A stretch of DNA of 64,000 bases from Nonomuraea roseoviolacea subsp. carminata (GCF_024172185.1 NZ_JAMZEC010000001.1:1550001-1614000); one strand, 5' to 3'. Positions 25,410 through 36,779 are shown, counted from the first letter of the stretch. The notes: generated from the letters alone by a model not told the origin. Numbers and translations are program-made.

Positions 25410-27134
25410 TCAGGCGACCTGCACGGTGATCGTGTGCCAACCGGTCGCGCCGTCCGGGGCGGGCGGCGCCTGCTGCTCCGCCTGGGTACGGCCCGCCGCG
25501 TCCGTGGCCCGTACCTCGATCGTGTGGCGGCCGGGCACGGCGTCCCAGTCGAGCGCCCACTGCCGCCACGTGTCCGGCCCCGGCACCGCGGCGAGGCGCG
25601 CCCGCCGCCACTCCCCGCGGTCCACGCGCACCTCCACGGCCTCGATCCCCGTGTGCTGCGCCCAGGCGACCCCGGCGACGGTCGTCCGGCCCGCTCGCAG
25701 CGCGGCCCCCTGCCGGGGCAGGTCGATGCGCGACTGCGTCTTGATCGGCGCCTTGGCGGCCCAGCCGCGCGGCGTCCAGTACGCCTCGTCCCGGTCGAAG
25801 CGCGTCACCTTCACGTCCACCACCCACTTGGTGGCCGAGACGTACCCGTACAGTCCCGGCACCACCTGCCGCACCGGGAAGCCGTGGTCCACGGGCAGCA
25901 CCTCACCGTTCATGGCCACGGCGAACAGCGCGTCCCGACCGTCCATGACCACGTCCACCGGGGTGCCGCAGGTGAAGCCGTCCTCGGAGGTGGACAGGAG
26001 CATGTCGGCGCCGGACTGGAGCCCGGCCTCGCGCAGCACGTCGGCCATGCGGACGCCGAGCCAGCGGGCGTTGCCGATGTACTCGCCGCCGACCGGGTTG
26101 GACACGCAGGTCAACGTGATGTCGGCCTCCGTGAGGGGACGCCCGAGCAGGTCGTCGAAGGTCAGCTCGATCGGCCGGTCGACCATGCCGTGGACGCGCA
26201 GCCGCCAGGCGCGCGGGTCCACCTGCGGGACGACGAGCGCGGTGTCCACCCGGTAGAAGTCCCGGTTCCTGGTGACGAAGGGCGACAGGCCGCCGATGCG
26301 GAAGTCCGTCCCGGCGGGCAGCGGCGCCGCGGGCGTGGCGGGCGCCGGCAGCGCGAGCCCGCCCCTGGCGGTGTCCACGGCCTGGCGGCTCCCGAGGGTC
26401 CGGCCGAGCACGGTGGCCGCCCCCGCCACCACCACGCCACCCGCGACCCCGGTGAGCAGCCTGCGCCGGTCGAACCCGCCGGCACCGTACGCCCCCGGCC
26501 GCATCACCACAGGTCGCATCGCCTCGGGTTCAGGCTCACCCCCAGTCCCGCTCACAGTCCCGGTCCCGGTCCCGACCGGCGTCCCGGGCTCGCCCTCCGC
26601 CGCGCTGCCGCCGGCGACCGTCCGATCCGCGTCAGCGTCCGCCCCCTCGTACGGAGCGTCCGCCCCCTCGTACGCGGCAGGCTCCCCGAAGGCGAGACCC
26701 GCGCGCCGGACGAGCGCCCGCAGGGTCCACATGCCCGCCGCCACGCCCGCCACCGTGGGCACCACCCCCACGACCCCGGCCCCGGGCCGGGTCAGCACCG
26801 CCAGCACCCCCACGACGCCGAACGCCACGAGGCCCGCGTCGCCGTACACCGGCCGCCGCAGCGCCGCGACCCCCAGGCCGGCGGCGATCAGGGCCAGCAC
26901 CACGAGCACGCCCCCGACGAGGACGGTCTTGTCGTTGGCCCCGAACGCGTTGATCGCGAAGTCCTTGACCGGCGCGGGCGTCAGGTCGACCACCACGTCG
27001 CCCACCGCCACCACCGGGAACGTCCTCGGCCCGAAGATACCGGCCGCGAGCTGGGCGATCCCGAGCGCGACCGCCCCGGCCGTCAGGCCCGCGAGCGCGC
27101 CCGCCCACGCGGGCGCCCTGTATGTCCTCTGCAC
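25410..27134 (-). CDS. Membrane-anchored molybdopterin-dependent oxidoreductase (sulfite-oxidase family)
   Basis: 574 aa. Four N-terminal membrane helices (about 10-140, with a cytosolic linker rich in Glu/Ala/Gly) are followed by GFDRRRLLTGVAGG, a second anchor. The Moco domain starts near residue 270 (FYRVDTALVVPQVD) and holds the molybdenum-ligand Cys in ITLTCVSNPVGGEY, plus DHGFPVRQVVPGLYGYVSATKWV. The C-terminal Mo-co dimerisation domain (about 455-570) has VAGVAWAQHTGIEAVEVRVD. It is related to YedY/MsrP-type reductases. No haem partner lies alongside. Acts at the outer face of the membrane. Confidence 0.9.
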   Translation of the reverse strand: MQRTYRAPAWAGALAGLTAGAVALGIAQLAAGIFGPRTFPVVAVGDVVVDLTPAPVKDFAINAFGANDKTVLVGGVLVVLALIAAGLGVAALRRPVYGDAGLVAFGVVGVLAVLTRPGAGVVGVVPTVAGVAAGMWTLRALVRRAGLAFGEPAAYEGADAPYEGADADADRTVAGGSAAEGEPGTPVGTGTGTVSGTGGEPEPEAMRPVVMRPGAYGAGGFDRRRLLTGVAGGVVVAGAATVLGRTLGSRQAVDTARGGLALPAPATPAAPLPAGTDFRIGGLSPFVTRNRDFYRVDTALVVPQVDPRAWRLRVHGMVDRPIELTFDDLLGRPLTEADITLTCVSNPVGGEYIGNARWLGVRMADVLREAGLQSGADMLLSTSEDGFTCGTPVDVVMDGRDALFAVAMNGEVLPVDHGFPVRQVVPGLYGYVSATKWVVDVKVTRFDRDEAYWTPRGWAAKAPIKTQSRIDLPRQGAALRAGRTTVAGVAWAQHTGIEAVEVRVDRGEWRRARLAAVPGPDTWRQWALDWDAVPGRHTIEVRATDAAGRTQAEQQAPPAPDGATGWHTITVQVA

Positions 27135-27226
27135 GGTTCCGACGCTACGCCGGGCCCCGCCCTCCGGTTCTTACGCGCCGGTTACGGGACCCCGGTGAGT
27201 CGCCGGGAGGACCCCGGCGAGGCGCG

Positions 27227-27823
27227 TCAGGCGGACGGCGAGAGCAGGTCGCGCACCAGGGGGGCGAGGGCGCGGAACGCGCGGCCCCGGTGGCTGATCG
27301 CGTCCTTCTCCTCCGGCGCCATCTCCGCCGTCGTCCGGGTCTCGCCGTCGGGCACGAAGATCGGGTCGTACCCGAACCCGTTGGACCCGCGCGGCGTGGC
27401 GACCAGCCGTCCGGGCAGGTCGCCCTCGACCACCCGCGTCTCCCCCGACGGCAGCGCCAGCGCCGCCACGCACGCGAAGTGGGCCGTCAGCCGCTCGGCG
27501 GGGACGTCGGAGACCTGCGCCAGCAGCAGGTCGAGGTTGGCCTGGTCGTCGCCGTGGCGGCCGGACCAGCGGGCGGAGAGGACGCCCGGCATGCCGTTCA
27601 GCACGTCGACGCACAGGCCGGAGTCGTCGGCCACGGCGGGCAGCCCGGAGCCCTGGGCGACGGCGTGCGCCTTGAGCAGGGCGTTCTCCTCGAACGTCAC
27701 CCCGGTCTCGGCCACGTCGCCGATCGAGGGGAACTCCTCCAGCCCCACGATGTCGAAGCCCGACAGGATGCGGCGCAGCTCAGTGATCTTGCCCGGGTTG
27801 CGGGTGGCGAGCACGATCTTCAT
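27227..27823 (-). CDS. rdgB: RdgB/HAM1 non-canonical purine NTP pyrophosphatase
   Basis: 198 aa; hydrolyses ITP, dITP and XTP to monophosphates and so cleans the nucleotide pool. It shows the opening [51 protein letters not shown] and [13 protein letters not shown] followed by [16 protein letters not shown], all family signatures. ATG 27823 overlaps the rph stop (ATGA), so the pair is coupled. rph-rdgB order is the same as Rv1340-Rv1341 in M. tuberculosis. Confidence 0.97.
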   Translation of the reverse strand: MKIVLATRNPGKITELRRILSGFDIVGLEEFPSIGDVAETGVTFEENALLKAHAVAQGSGLPAVADDSGLCVDVLNGMPGVLSARWSGRHGDDQANLDLLLAQVSDVPAERLTAHFACVAALALPSGETRVVEGDLPGRLVATPRGSNGFGYDPIFVPDGETRTTAEMAPEEKDAISHRGRAFRALAPLVRDLLSPSA

Positions 27824-28539
27824 CGTCCGAGCGCCTCCATCTGGATCAGCGTCAGCTCCTCGCAGCCGGCCGCGGCCAGGTCGAGCAGCTGGTCGAGCGC
27901 GCCGCGGTCGAACGGGGCGCCCTCGGCCGTGCCCTGCACCTCGACGAAGCTGCCGGAGCCGGTCATGACGACGTTCATGTCGGTCTCGGCGGCCACGTCC
28001 TCGGTGTAGCAGAGGTCGAGCAGCGGCACGCCGCCGACGACGCCGACCGAGACGGCCGAGACGGAGCCGACCAGCGGGTCGCCCGGGCACATCTTGCGCT
28101 CGCGCATCCAGGCGACGGCGTCGGCCAGCGCGACGTACGCCCCGGTGATCGCGGCGGTGCGGGTGCCGCCGTCGGCCTGGAGGACGTCGCAGTCGAGCAG
28201 GATGGAGTTCTCGCCGAGGGCCTTGTAGTCGACGCAGGCCCGCAGCGAGCGGCCGATCAGCCGAGAGATCTCGTGGGTGCGCCCGCCGATCTTGCCGCGG
28301 ACCGACTCGCGGTCGTTGCGCGTGTTGGTGGCGCGGGGCAGCATCGCGTACTCGGCGGTCACCCACCCCTGGCCGCTGCCCCGGCGCCAGCGCGGCACGC
28401 TGTCCTGGACCGAGGCGGCGCACAGCACCCGCGTGCCGCCGAACTCGACGAGCACCGAGCCCTCGGCGTGGGCGAGCCACCGCCGGGTTATGGTGATCGG
28501 GCGTAGCTGGTCGGGGGCGCGGCCATCCTGTCGAGACAT
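27820..28539 (-). CDS. rph: Ribonuclease PH
   Basis: 239 aa, the usual length. Phosphorolytic 3' exonuclease for tRNA 3' maturation. It opens with [20 protein letters not shown], and has [31 protein letters not shown], and [17 protein letters not shown] [17 protein letters not shown], then [22 protein letters not shown] 28539 is the first sensible start. It is divergent from the MFS gene and coupled to rdgB downstream. Confidence 0.97.
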   Translation of the reverse strand: MSRQDGRAPDQLRPITITRRWLAHAEGSVLVEFGGTRVLCAASVQDSVPRWRRGSGQGWVTAEYAMLPRATNTRNDRESVRGKIGGRTHEISRLIGRSLRACVDYKALGENSILLDCDVLQADGGTRTAAITGAYVALADAVAWMRERKMCPGDPLVGSVSAVSVGVVGGVPLLDLCYTEDVAAETDMNVVMTGSGSFVEVQGTAEGAPFDRGALDQLLDLAAAGCEELTLIQMEALGR

Positions 28540-28592
28540 GCAGTTCACCCTATCTCCGCGCTGTGACGCTCTTGACCGCAAGTGTCCGCCAC

Positions 28593-29849
28593 ATGGATCC
28601 TTACGCAATGACAACGGGGGTGTTGCGGAGCCCTGACTTCATCAGGTTCCTCAGCTCACATGTGGCCAACGAACTCGGGTCGAACATCTCCCGGGTGGCA
28701 TTCCCGCTGGTCGCCGTTCTGGTCCTGCATGCCGGCGCCTTCGAGGTCGGCCTGTTGTCCGCCCTGCAAACCGCGGCGTTCCTGGCGATCGGGTTACCCG
28801 CCGGCGTGTGGGTGGACCGCCTGTCGAAGCGCCGCGTCATGATCGCGGCGGACCTGGTCCGGTTCGTGCTGCTGGCCAGCGTCCCGGTCGCGTACGCGCT
28901 CGGCCTGTTATCGATCGGGATGCTGCTCGTGGTGGCGCTGCTCGCGGGCACGGCCCAGGTGTTCGACGACGTGGCCGACCAGACGTACCTGCCCGAGCTG
29001 GTCGACCGGCAGAGCCTGAGCAGCGGCAACTCCAAGCTGGAGTTCGTGCGCTCGGGGGGCGCGCTGGCCGGGCCGAGCCTCGGCGGGGTGCTGGTGCAGG
29101 CGCTCGGCCCGCCGCTGACGGTGCTCGCCACCGCGCTGGCCTCCCTCGGCTCGGCGCTCTTCCTCGCCTCCATCCGCGCGCCGGAGCGGCGGGTGCGCGC
29201 GCAGGACCGGCCGAACGGCATGTGGCGGGGCATCCGCGAGGGGCTGGTGTTCGTCTGGGGCGACCGGCTGCTGCGGGCGATCGTCGCCACGACCGCCGGC
29301 ACGAACCTGTGCATCAGCGCCGTGCTCGGGCTGTCGGTGCTGTTCCTGGCCGAGGAGGTCGGGCTCGCCCCGGGCGTGATCGGCGTGCTGCTGATGTCGG
29401 GCGCGGTGGGCGGGCTGCTCGGCGGGCTCACCGGGAGCCGGTTGTTCGCCAGGTACGGCACCGCCCGGGTGACGTGGCTGTCGATCGCCGTGTCCTCGCC
29501 GTTCGGCCTGCTTCTCCCGATGACGCAGGCCGACTGGCGCGTGTCGTTCTTCACCGTCACGTCGATCGCCCTGTCCTGGGGGGCGATCCTCTACAACGTC
29601 GGCCAGCTCACCTACCGGCAGTCGGTGGCGCCGGAGGGCATGCTGGGCCGGGTCAACGCCACGGTGCGCTTCGTCGTGTGGAGCACGATGCCGGTGGGCG
29701 CGCTGCTCGGCGGGCTCGTGGCCCAGCACGTCGGGGTGCGGACGGCGCTCTGGGTGTTCATGTGCGGCCGGCTGGTGTCGTTCGTGCCGCTGCTGTTCTC
29801 GCCGCTGCCGCGCATGCGCGACTTCGACCAGGCCCGCGCCGAACCGTGA
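28593..29849 (+). CDS. MFS transporter (EntS-like MFS_3 group) with two TTA codons
   Basis: About 418 aa with 12 predicted helices. It shows [24 protein letters not shown], the loop-2 motif [14 protein letters not shown], and the [18 protein letters not shown] stretch of the MFS_3 exporter group (EntS-like). Leu codons at 28794-28796 and 28908-28910 are TTA, very rare in such GC-rich genomes and dependent on bldA-type tRNA in Streptomyces. It lies between rph and the MBL gene, which are neighbours in M. tuberculosis, so it looks inserted. The start is uncertain: ATGs at 28593 and 28608, and a GTG at 28563, all lack a good ribosome site. Confidence 0.85.
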   Translation: MDPYAMTTGVLRSPDFIRFLSSHVANELGSNISRVAFPLVAVLVLHAGAFEVGLLSALQTAAFLAIGLPAGVWVDRLSKRRVMIAADLVRFVLLASVPVAYALGLLSIGMLLVVALLAGTAQVFDDVADQTYLPELVDRQSLSSGNSKLEFVRSGGALAGPSLGGVLVQALGPPLTVLATALASLGSALFLASIRAPERRVRAQDRPNGMWRGIREGLVFVWGDRLLRAIVATTAGTNLCISAVLGLSVLFLAEEVGLAPGVIGVLLMSGAVGGLLGGLTGSRLFARYGTARVTWLSIAVSSPFGLLLPMTQADWRVSFFTVTSIALSWGAILYNVGQLTYRQSVAPEGMLGRVNATVRFVVWSTMPVGALLGGLVAQHVGVRTALWVFMCGRLVSFVPLLFSPLPRMRDFDQARAEP

Positions 29850-29865
29850 CACACCGAGCCGGACC

Positions 29866-30618
29866 TCAGACCAGGTCGTAGACGGCGCCGCTTCGCGCCA
29901 GCTCGATCGGGCCGCCGTAGCCGCCGCGGGAGGCGTCGTCGAGCACGGCGGCCTGGTCGTTCCACGGCACGAGATGGGTGAGCACCAGCCTTCCGGCGCG
30001 GGCCTTGGCCGCGTGGACGGCGGCCTGGCGGCCGGACAGGTGCAGGCCGTCGGGCAGCCCTGGACGGTCCACGAAGGACGCCTCGCAGAGCATGAGGTCG
30101 GCGTCCTCGGCGAGCTTCACCAGCTCGGCCGACTCTCCGGTGTCGCCGGAGTACGCGATCGAGCGGTCGCCGTGGGAGACGCGGAAGCCGTACGCCTCGA
30201 CGGGGTGGTTGACCAGGCGGGCCGTCAGCGTGAACGGTCCCACCTCGAACGTGCCGGGCGTCAGCGTCCTGAACGCGAAGGCCGTCTCCAGCGCCGGCTC
30301 GTCCGGCATGCCGTACGCGGCGGCCAGCCGCTTCGAGGCGTCGGCCGGGGCGATGACGGGCACGCGCGGGTACGGCGCCTCGGGGCCGTACGTGCGCGCC
30401 ACGTGGTAGCCGCACATGTCGAGGCAGTGGTCGGCGTGCAGGTGGGACAGGCAGATGGCGTCCACGTCGTACAGGCCGATGTGCCGTTGCAGGGCGCCGA
30501 GGGCGCCGGAGCCGAAGTCGAGCAGCAGCCGGAACCCCTCGGCCTCGACCAGGTAGCACGACGCGGGGCTGTCGGGGCCCGGGAAACTACCCGAGCAGCC
30601 GATGATGGTCACCTTCAT
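29866..30618 (-). CDS. MBL-fold phosphodiesterase-like hydrolase (Rv1339 homologue)
   Basis: 250 aa. The metal site HLHADH occupies residues 59-64 and is followed by [24 protein letters not shown] and LVLTHLVPW, as in RNase Z-like MBL enzymes. Position next to murI and close to rph-rdgB matches Rv1339, reported as an atypical class II cAMP phosphodiesterase. Its first 32 bp overlap the end of murI, so the two are translationally linked. No signal peptide; cytoplasmic. Confidence 0.88.
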   Translation of the reverse strand: MKVTIIGCSGSFPGPDSPASCYLVEAEGFRLLLDFGSGALGALQRHIGLYDVDAICLSHLHADHCLDMCGYHVARTYGPEAPYPRVPVIAPADASKRLAAAYGMPDEPALETAFAFRTLTPGTFEVGPFTLTARLVNHPVEAYGFRVSHGDRSIAYSGDTGESAELVKLAEDADLMLCEASFVDRPGLPDGLHLSGRQAAVHAAKARAGRLVLTHLVPWNDQAAVLDDASRGGYGGPIELARSGAVYDLV

Positions 30619-31438
30619 GTGGGCCTCCGTTGCTGGTCGTACCCCCCACTGGTGTGACTTCGACCGCGTCGATCTCCGGGCCCAGGAAACGCCGTCCCAG
30701 ATGGGCGAACAGCGTGGAGTCGCCGGTGGCGCGGAAGCGGTGCCGGGGGGTGACGTCGCTTCCGGCCGCCAGGCCACGGTCGTGCAGGATCCGATAGACG
30801 TCCTTGGCCGTCTCGTCGGCGCTGGAGACCAGCGTGACCCCGTCGCCGACGACATAGGAGATGGCGCCGGTGAGGAGCGGGTAGTGGGTGCAGCCGAGGA
30901 TGAGGGTGTCGCACCCGGCCTCGCGGATCGGCACGAGGTACTCCCGGACCGCCTCGATGACCTCCTCGCTCGTCGTGTCCCCCCGCTCGATGTACTCGAC
31001 CAGGCGCGGGGCGGCCACGCTGGTCAGGCGTACGTGGGGGGCGGCGGCGAAGGCGTCGTGGTAGGCCATCGACGCGATGGTGGCGCGGGTGGCGATCACG
31101 CCGACCTCGCCGGTGCGGGTGGCCCGCACCGCGCGGCGGGTGGCGGGCTGGATCACCTCGACCACGGGCACGTCATAGCGCTCGCGGGCGTCGCGCAGCA
31201 CGGCGGAGCTGGCGCTGTTGCACGCGATGACGAGCATCTTGACGTCGTCGGCGACGAGGTGGTCCATCACCTCCAGGGCGTACGCGCGCAGCTCGGCGAT
31301 GCTCTTGGGCCCGTACGGCTGGTGCGCCGTGTCGGCCACATAGGTGATGGACTCGTGGGGAAGCTGGTCGATGATCGCCCGGGCGACCGTCAGGCCGCCC
31401 ACCCCGCTGTCGAAGATCCCGATGCTCGCGTCTGGCAC
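30587..31438 (-). CDS. murI: Glutamate racemase
   Basis: 283 aa; makes D-glutamate for peptidoglycan. Catalytic cysteines lie in [11 protein letters not shown] and [11 protein letters not shown]. The opening [17 protein letters not shown] and [14 protein letters not shown] are family signatures. The C-terminal ~25 residues overlap the start of the MBL gene, and the final [14 protein letters not shown] extension is not part of the enzyme core. The start at 31438 precedes the first strand directly. Confidence 0.96.
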   Translation of the reverse strand: MPDASIGIFDSGVGGLTVARAIIDQLPHESITYVADTAHQPYGPKSIAELRAYALEVMDHLVADDVKMLVIACNSASSAVLRDARERYDVPVVEVIQPATRRAVRATRTGEVGVIATRATIASMAYHDAFAAAPHVRLTSVAAPRLVEYIERGDTTSEEVIEAVREYLVPIREAGCDTLILGCTHYPLLTGAISYVVGDGVTLVSSADETAKDVYRILHDRGLAAGSDVTPRHRFRATGDSTLFAHLGRRFLGPEIDAVEVTPVGGTTSNGGPHEGDHHRLLG

Positions 31439-31501
31439 GTCTCAGAGGGTAGGCGACCCGCGTCCTGCGCACTGCGTAAGAATGCTCACAGTGCGTTCGT
31501 G

Positions 31502-32293
31502 TCACCCCCGTCCCACGCGCGCCAACTGCCGGGACTGCGCCACGAGACGGCCCCGGCCGTCGCGGACCTCCACCTCCTCGTCGAACCAGCCGCCGGAGAC
31601 CAGCCGGCCGCTGCCGATGAGCGTGAGCCAGCCGGGCGCGGGCAGGGCGCGCAGGTGCCAGGTCAGGTCCACGGTGGGCGCCCAGCCGCGCGCCCCGGCG
31701 GAGAAGACGACGGGCGGGAGCGCGTCGACGGCGAGGGCCAGCACGTACGGGTCGGGGTCCTGGGGCTCGGCCATCCGGAAGTACGCCCGCGACTCGGGCC
31801 TGCCGGTGGGCCGGCCGCTCAGCCAGCCGATCGTGGGCGGGTCGAAGCGCATGTCGAGCTGGGCGTTGAGCGTCATGCCGGATTCGGGCTTGGGGTCGGG
31901 CAGCCGGACACAGTCTTCAGGTCGCGGCATGACATATCCGGTTTCGTCGGCATATGTCGGCTCATCGTCCTGCAGTGTGGCGGTCGTCACCAGCGCCTCG
32001 ATCTGGGTGACACCCTCCTGGACCAGCGACGCGCGGGTGAAGGCGACCGTCTTGCCCGCCTTGAGCTGCTCGACCCGGACCCGCGCCGGACCGGCGGCCG
32101 GGGAGCGGTGGAACTGGGCGGTGGTGCTCACCGGGTGCTCGAACGGCGAGGAGTCCACCACGGCCCGCAGGAGCACGGCCATGAGGTAGCCGCCGTTGAG
32201 CGGCCCGCCGATGGCGTAGCCGGGGTCGAGACAGACGTCATAGGTGGTCTCGTCGACCCTGATCGCCTGCGTGGCCTCGTCGAACTTGGTCAT
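31502..32293 (-). CDS. Double-hotdog acyl-CoA thioesterase family protein
   Basis: 263 aa with two hotdog units: the first around GYAIGGPLNGGYLMAVLLRAVVD and TAQFHRSPAAGPARVRVEQL, the second around PTVDLTWHLRALPAPGWLTL and GGWFDEEVEVRDGRGRLVAQ. This is the TesB-like 4HBT_3 arrangement. It would hydrolyse acyl-CoA or act as a domain swap of such enzymes; the substrate is not evident. ATG 32293 fits the first strand. It is divergent from the DUF3352 gene across an AT-rich 184-bp gap. Confidence 0.82.
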   Translation of the reverse strand: MTKFDEATQAIRVDETTYDVCLDPGYAIGGPLNGGYLMAVLLRAVVDSSPFEHPVSTTAQFHRSPAAGPARVRVEQLKAGKTVAFTRASLVQEGVTQIEALVTTATLQDDEPTYADETGYVMPRPEDCVRLPDPKPESGMTLNAQLDMRFDPPTIGWLSGRPTGRPESRAYFRMAEPQDPDPYVLALAVDALPPVVFSAGARGWAPTVDLTWHLRALPAPGWLTLIGSGRLVSGGWFDEEVEVRDGRGRLVAQSRQLARVGRG

Positions 32294-32477
32294 CAGCCCT
32301 GCCTCACACGGTACCGAACTATATTCTAGTAGCTCGCATACTCTACGCCATGCCGATCTCGGCGGGCCGAGCAGGGCAAACGGCCGGCGCGACGAAGTCT
32401 TCAGTGCATTGCAAGCGCCCGTACAGCAACATCCGTTACTTTGCCTGTGGTCATAAGTCCACATTGTGAGTTGAGTG

Positions 32478-34406
32478 ATGTCTGCGAATAATCCCCCTCA
32501 TGGCCAGGATCCTGATCGGACGACGGCCTACCGCTGGAGCCAGGAGCAGCCCCCCAACCAGACCGCGCCGCTCGGCCAGCCGTACCCGCCGCAGCAGCCG
32601 TACGCGGGCGGTCAGTACGGCCAGCAGGCCCCGTACGGGGAGCAGGCGTCCTCGGGGCAGCAGCCCGGGTATGGGCAGCAGTCCGGCTACGGGCAGCAGC
32701 AGCCGTCCTACGGCCAGCCCACGTACGGGCAGCCCGACCACGGCCAGGCCGCCTTCAGCCAGCAGGCCGGCTACGGCCAGCAGCCCTACGGCCCCCAGCA
32801 GGGCGGCCCACAGCAGGGCGGCTACGGCCGGCAGGACTACCTCCAGCAGGGCTACGGCCAGCAGAACCAGCAGCAGGGTTACGGCCAGCAGGGGCACGCC
32901 CAGCAGGGATGGCAGCAGCAGGGGCCCGAAGGGTTCGGCCCCGCGCAGCCGGCCGGCAAGAGCCGCAAGGGCTGGATCATCGCCGTGGCCGCCGCCCTGG
33001 CCGTGGTGCTGCTCGGCGGCGGCGCCGTCTGGGCCGTGGGCGCGATCGGCGGCGGCGGCACGCAGCCGCAGGACGTGCTGCCGCCCAACGCGATCGCCTA
33101 CGCCCGGCTCGACCTGGACCCGGCCGCCAACCAGAAGCTGGCGCTGTTCCAGATCGGCCGCAAGTTCTCCGTGACCAAGGACGCGTTCACCGGCGAGGAC
33201 CCCCGCCAGGCCCTGTTCGACGCCCTCAAGAAGGACGGCGGCGACGACAACCTGGCCAAGATGGACTTCGCCCGCGACGTGGACCCGTGGCTGGGCAGCC
33301 GGATCGGCGTGGCCGTGATGCCGCCGGCGGCGGGCGGCAAGGAGCCGGAGTTCGCGGTGGCCGTCCAGGTGAAGGACGAGGACGCGGCCAAGGCCGGCAT
33401 CGCCAAGCTGATGGGCAAGGACGAGAAGTACGGCATCGCCTTCCGCGACGACTACGCGCTGCTCACCGACGAGCAGGCCAAGGCCGACAAGTACGCCGCC
33501 GAGAGCGGCAGCCTGGCCACCGCCCCGGACTTCTCCGACGACCTCGACGCCGTGGGCGAGCAGGGCGTGCTGTCCTTCTGGACCCGCATCGGCGAGATCG
33601 GCAAGCTGGCCGCCGAGGACATGGACGCCGAGGAGGCCAAGGCGCTGGAGCAGGTGAAGAACGCCCGCTTCGCCGGCGCGCTGCGCTTCGACAGCGCGTA
33701 CGCCGAGCTGGCGGGCGTGGTGCGCGGCGCCGAGGGCCTCGTGGACGGCGACCTGGAGGGCGCCAGGCTGAGCACGCTGCCCGCCTCCACCGCCGGCGCG
33801 CTGTCCGTCTCCGGCCTCGACCAGATCGTCACCAAGAAGTGGGCCGACATCGAGAAGTCGATGGCGGCGACCCCCGGCGGCGCCGAGTTCAAGCAGTTCG
33901 TCGAGCAGGCCAAGCAGACCTACGGCCTTCAGCTCCCGGACGACCTGGCCACGATCCTCGGCAAGAACCTCACGGTGGCCGTGGACAGCGAGGGGCTCGA
34001 CGGCGACCAGATCAAGGGCGGCGTCCGCATCGTCACCGACGCCGCCAAGGCGCAGGCCGTCTACGACAAGGTCGAGAAGGCCATGGCCGCCGGCGGACAG
34101 CCCGCGCCCAAGCTCGCCAAGGTCGCCGGCGACGGCACGTTCACGGTGGCCACCACCGACGAGTACGCCAAGAAGCTCGCGGAGGAGGGCACGCTGGGCG
34201 ACAGCGAGACCTTCACCACGGCCGTCCCGGACGCCGACAAGGCCACGTTCGCGGTCTTCGTCGACCTGGACAAGGTGGAGAAGTACTACCTGCAGAACAT
34301 GGAGGGCGAGGAGAAGGCCAACGCCCAGGTGCTGCGCGCGGTCGGCCTGAGCGGCACGCAGACCAGCACGGACGCGACGTTCTCCCTGCGGCTGCTGTTC
34401 AACTGA
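32478..34406 (+). CDS. DUF3352 protein with a Q/G/Y-rich prion-like N-terminus
   Basis: 642 aa. Residues about 24-157 are almost entirely Gln, Gly, Tyr and Pro in short YGQQ-type repeats. One transmembrane helix follows (about 165-187, [17 protein letters not shown]). The outer ~450 residues are the DUF3352 domain: [20 protein letters not shown], two related halves, and [14 protein letters not shown] near the end. Two starts are adjacent, GTG 32475 and ATG 32478. Function is unknown. The head is cytoplasmic and could phase-separate or self-assemble; that is inference from composition. It ends at a strong shared terminator with cysM. Confidence 0.85.
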   Translation: MSANNPPHGQDPDRTTAYRWSQEQPPNQTAPLGQPYPPQQPYAGGQYGQQAPYGEQASSGQQPGYGQQSGYGQQQPSYGQPTYGQPDHGQAAFSQQAGYGQQPYGPQQGGPQQGGYGRQDYLQQGYGQQNQQQGYGQQGHAQQGWQQQGPEGFGPAQPAGKSRKGWIIAVAAALAVVLLGGGAVWAVGAIGGGGTQPQDVLPPNAIAYARLDLDPAANQKLALFQIGRKFSVTKDAFTGEDPRQALFDALKKDGGDDNLAKMDFARDVDPWLGSRIGVAVMPPAAGGKEPEFAVAVQVKDEDAAKAGIAKLMGKDEKYGIAFRDDYALLTDEQAKADKYAAESGSLATAPDFSDDLDAVGEQGVLSFWTRIGEIGKLAAEDMDAEEAKALEQVKNARFAGALRFDSAYAELAGVVRGAEGLVDGDLEGARLSTLPASTAGALSVSGLDQIVTKKWADIEKSMAATPGGAEFKQFVEQAKQTYGLQLPDDLATILGKNLTVAVDSEGLDGDQIKGGVRIVTDAAKAQAVYDKVEKAMAAGGQPAPKLAKVAGDGTFTVATTDEYAKKLAEEGTLGDSETFTTAVPDADKATFAVFVDLDKVEKYYLQNMEGEEKANAQVLRAVGLSGTQTSTDATFSLRLLFN

Positions 34407-34428
34407 CCCCCACGGGGATGAGGCACGA

Positions 34429-34457
34429 AAGGCGGCCGGCTCCACGCCGGCCGCCTT
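34429..34457. terminator. Bidirectional terminator between DUF3352 gene and cysM
   Basis: AAGGCGGCCGGC (34429-34440) and GCCGGCCGCCTT (34446-34457) form a perfect 12-bp stem with a 5-nt loop. The flanks give a short A-run and T-run on opposite strands, so it can act for both convergent genes. Confidence 0.85.
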
Positions 34458-34477
34458 CTCCGTCGTTCAGGGGCGTC

Positions 34478-35699
<1,222 letters not shown>

Positions 35700-35768
35700 C
35701 TCGCTCTGTCTCCTCAGGTCGGGTCGTCCCATCGGCGGCAACGCCGACGGCTGGATGCGAATTCCAGG

Positions 35769-35840
35769 TCAGCGACAGTCGTAGACGACGACAGCCGGGG
35801 TGTGCGCGAAGAGAAAGCTCTGCACCGGCCGGACCATCAT
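35769..35840 (-). CDS. 23-codon ORF between mec and cysO, possible Cys-sensing leader
   Basis: Starts at ATG 35840, which overlaps the mec stop (ATGA), with GAGGTAAGG just upstream, and ends TGA at 35769-35771. The peptide opens MMVRPVQSFLFA and ends PAVVVYDCR; the Cys codon is the second to last sense codon and is UGU, a rare codon here. A short translated ORF with a Cys near its end, inside a cysteine-biosynthesis operon, suggests ribosome-stalling control of cysO-cysM, but this is inferred from position and codon content. No clear attenuator hairpin was resolved by eye. Confidence 0.55.
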   Translation of the reverse strand: MMVRPVQSFLFAHTPAVVVYDCR

Positions 35841-36238
35841 GGGATGAACCTTACCTCTTCCTCGGAGACGACACCGTCGACGATCCGGAAGGAGCGGAAC
35901 TCCACGTCCTGCTCGTCACGGGTCGAGACGAGCACGTAGTGGGCGTCGGGTTCGGAGGCGTACGAGATGTCGGTGCGCGACGGGTACGCCTCGGTCGCCG
36001 TGTGCGAATGGTAGATCACGACGGGCTCCTCGTCGCGGTCGTCCATCTCGCGCCAGACGCGCAGCTGCTCCATCGAGTCGAAACGGTAGAAGGTGGGCGA
36101 GCGCTCGGCGTTCTCCATCGGGACGAAACGCTCCGGCACGCCGCCGCGTCCCGCGATCACACCGCACGCCTCGTCGGGATGATCGGCACGCGCGTGGGCG
36201 ATGATCCTGTCCGCGAGTTCCTGCGAGATCGTCAGCAT
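35837..36238 (-). CDS. mec: Mec, JAMM metallopeptidase releasing cysteine from CysO
   Basis: 133 aa, M67 family. The zinc site is Glu23 in PDEACGVIAG, His77-His79 in VVIYHSHTATEA and Ser87/Asp90 in YPSRTDI. In M. tuberculosis the protein removes cysteine from the CysO-cysteine adduct made by CysM. Gene order mec-cysO-cysM is retained. It lies 9 bp after the DUF2017 gene, so this is one long operon with clpS. Confidence 0.94.
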   Translation of the reverse strand: MLTISQELADRIIAHARADHPDEACGVIAGRGGVPERFVPMENAERSPTFYRFDSMEQLRVWREMDDRDEEPVVIYHSHTATEAYPSRTDISYASEPDAHYVLVSTRDEQDVEFRSFRIVDGVVSEEEVRFIP

Positions 36239-36247
36239 GCCCGGAAG

Positions 36248-36769
36248 CTACCAGAGGGCCCGGACCAGGGTGTCCTGGAGGTAGGTGAGCCAGTCGTAGG
36301 TCACGTAGGCGGGGTAGCGGGGGTCGTCCTCGGACATCGTCGCGATCTCCTCGTGCACCTCCTCCGTCACCTCCAGCCGCACGCCGAGGGTCAGCCGGAC
36401 GTCGTTGAGCGCGCGCAGCCACGCCTGGGCCTGCTCGGGCGTCAGCTCCGTGCGTCCGGGCCGGGCCGTGTCGAGCATGGTGCGCGCGTCGGCGCGCTTG
36501 CCGTCGCGCAGCGTGGCCTCGGTGTAGCGGCGGAACTCGGCCGCGTCGCCCGTGTCGTCGTACGCCGAGGGGAACAGCCGGGCCAGCACCGGATCGGACG
36601 GCGCCTCGCCCGCGCCGATGCCGAGGGCGCGCTCCAGCGGGTCGTCGCCGGTCTCCCCCGGCTCGACCAGGCCGAGCACCAGCTCCACCAGCGAGCGCAG
36701 GATCGCCACCTCCGGCGCCTCGAACTCGGCGACGACGACGCCGCCCTTCGACGAGAAACCCGAGCTCAC
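36248..36769 (-). CDS. DUF2017 protein
   Basis: 173-aa helical protein (FEAPEVAILRSLVELVLGL, RLEVTEEVHEEIATMSEDDP and YPAYVTYDWLTYLQDTLVRALW). Known only as DUF2017, always between clpS and mec in actinobacteria (compare Rv1332), with no assigned function. GTG 36769 is chosen because GAGG lies upstream and it begins 10 bp after the clpS stop. Confidence 0.9.
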   Translation of the reverse strand: MSSGFSSKGGVVVAEFEAPEVAILRSLVELVLGLVEPGETGDDPLERALGIGAGEAPSDPVLARLFPSAYDDTGDAAEFRRYTEATLRDGKRADARTMLDTARPGRTELTPEQAQAWLRALNDVRLTLGVRLEVTEEVHEEIATMSEDDPRYPAYVTYDWLTYLQDTLVRALW

Positions 36770-36779
36770 GCGCGCCGCC

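Noticed and set aside
32294..32474. Small gene in the AT-rich thioesterase/DUF3352 gap
   Set aside because: Only short frames without ribosome sites; probably divergent promoters.
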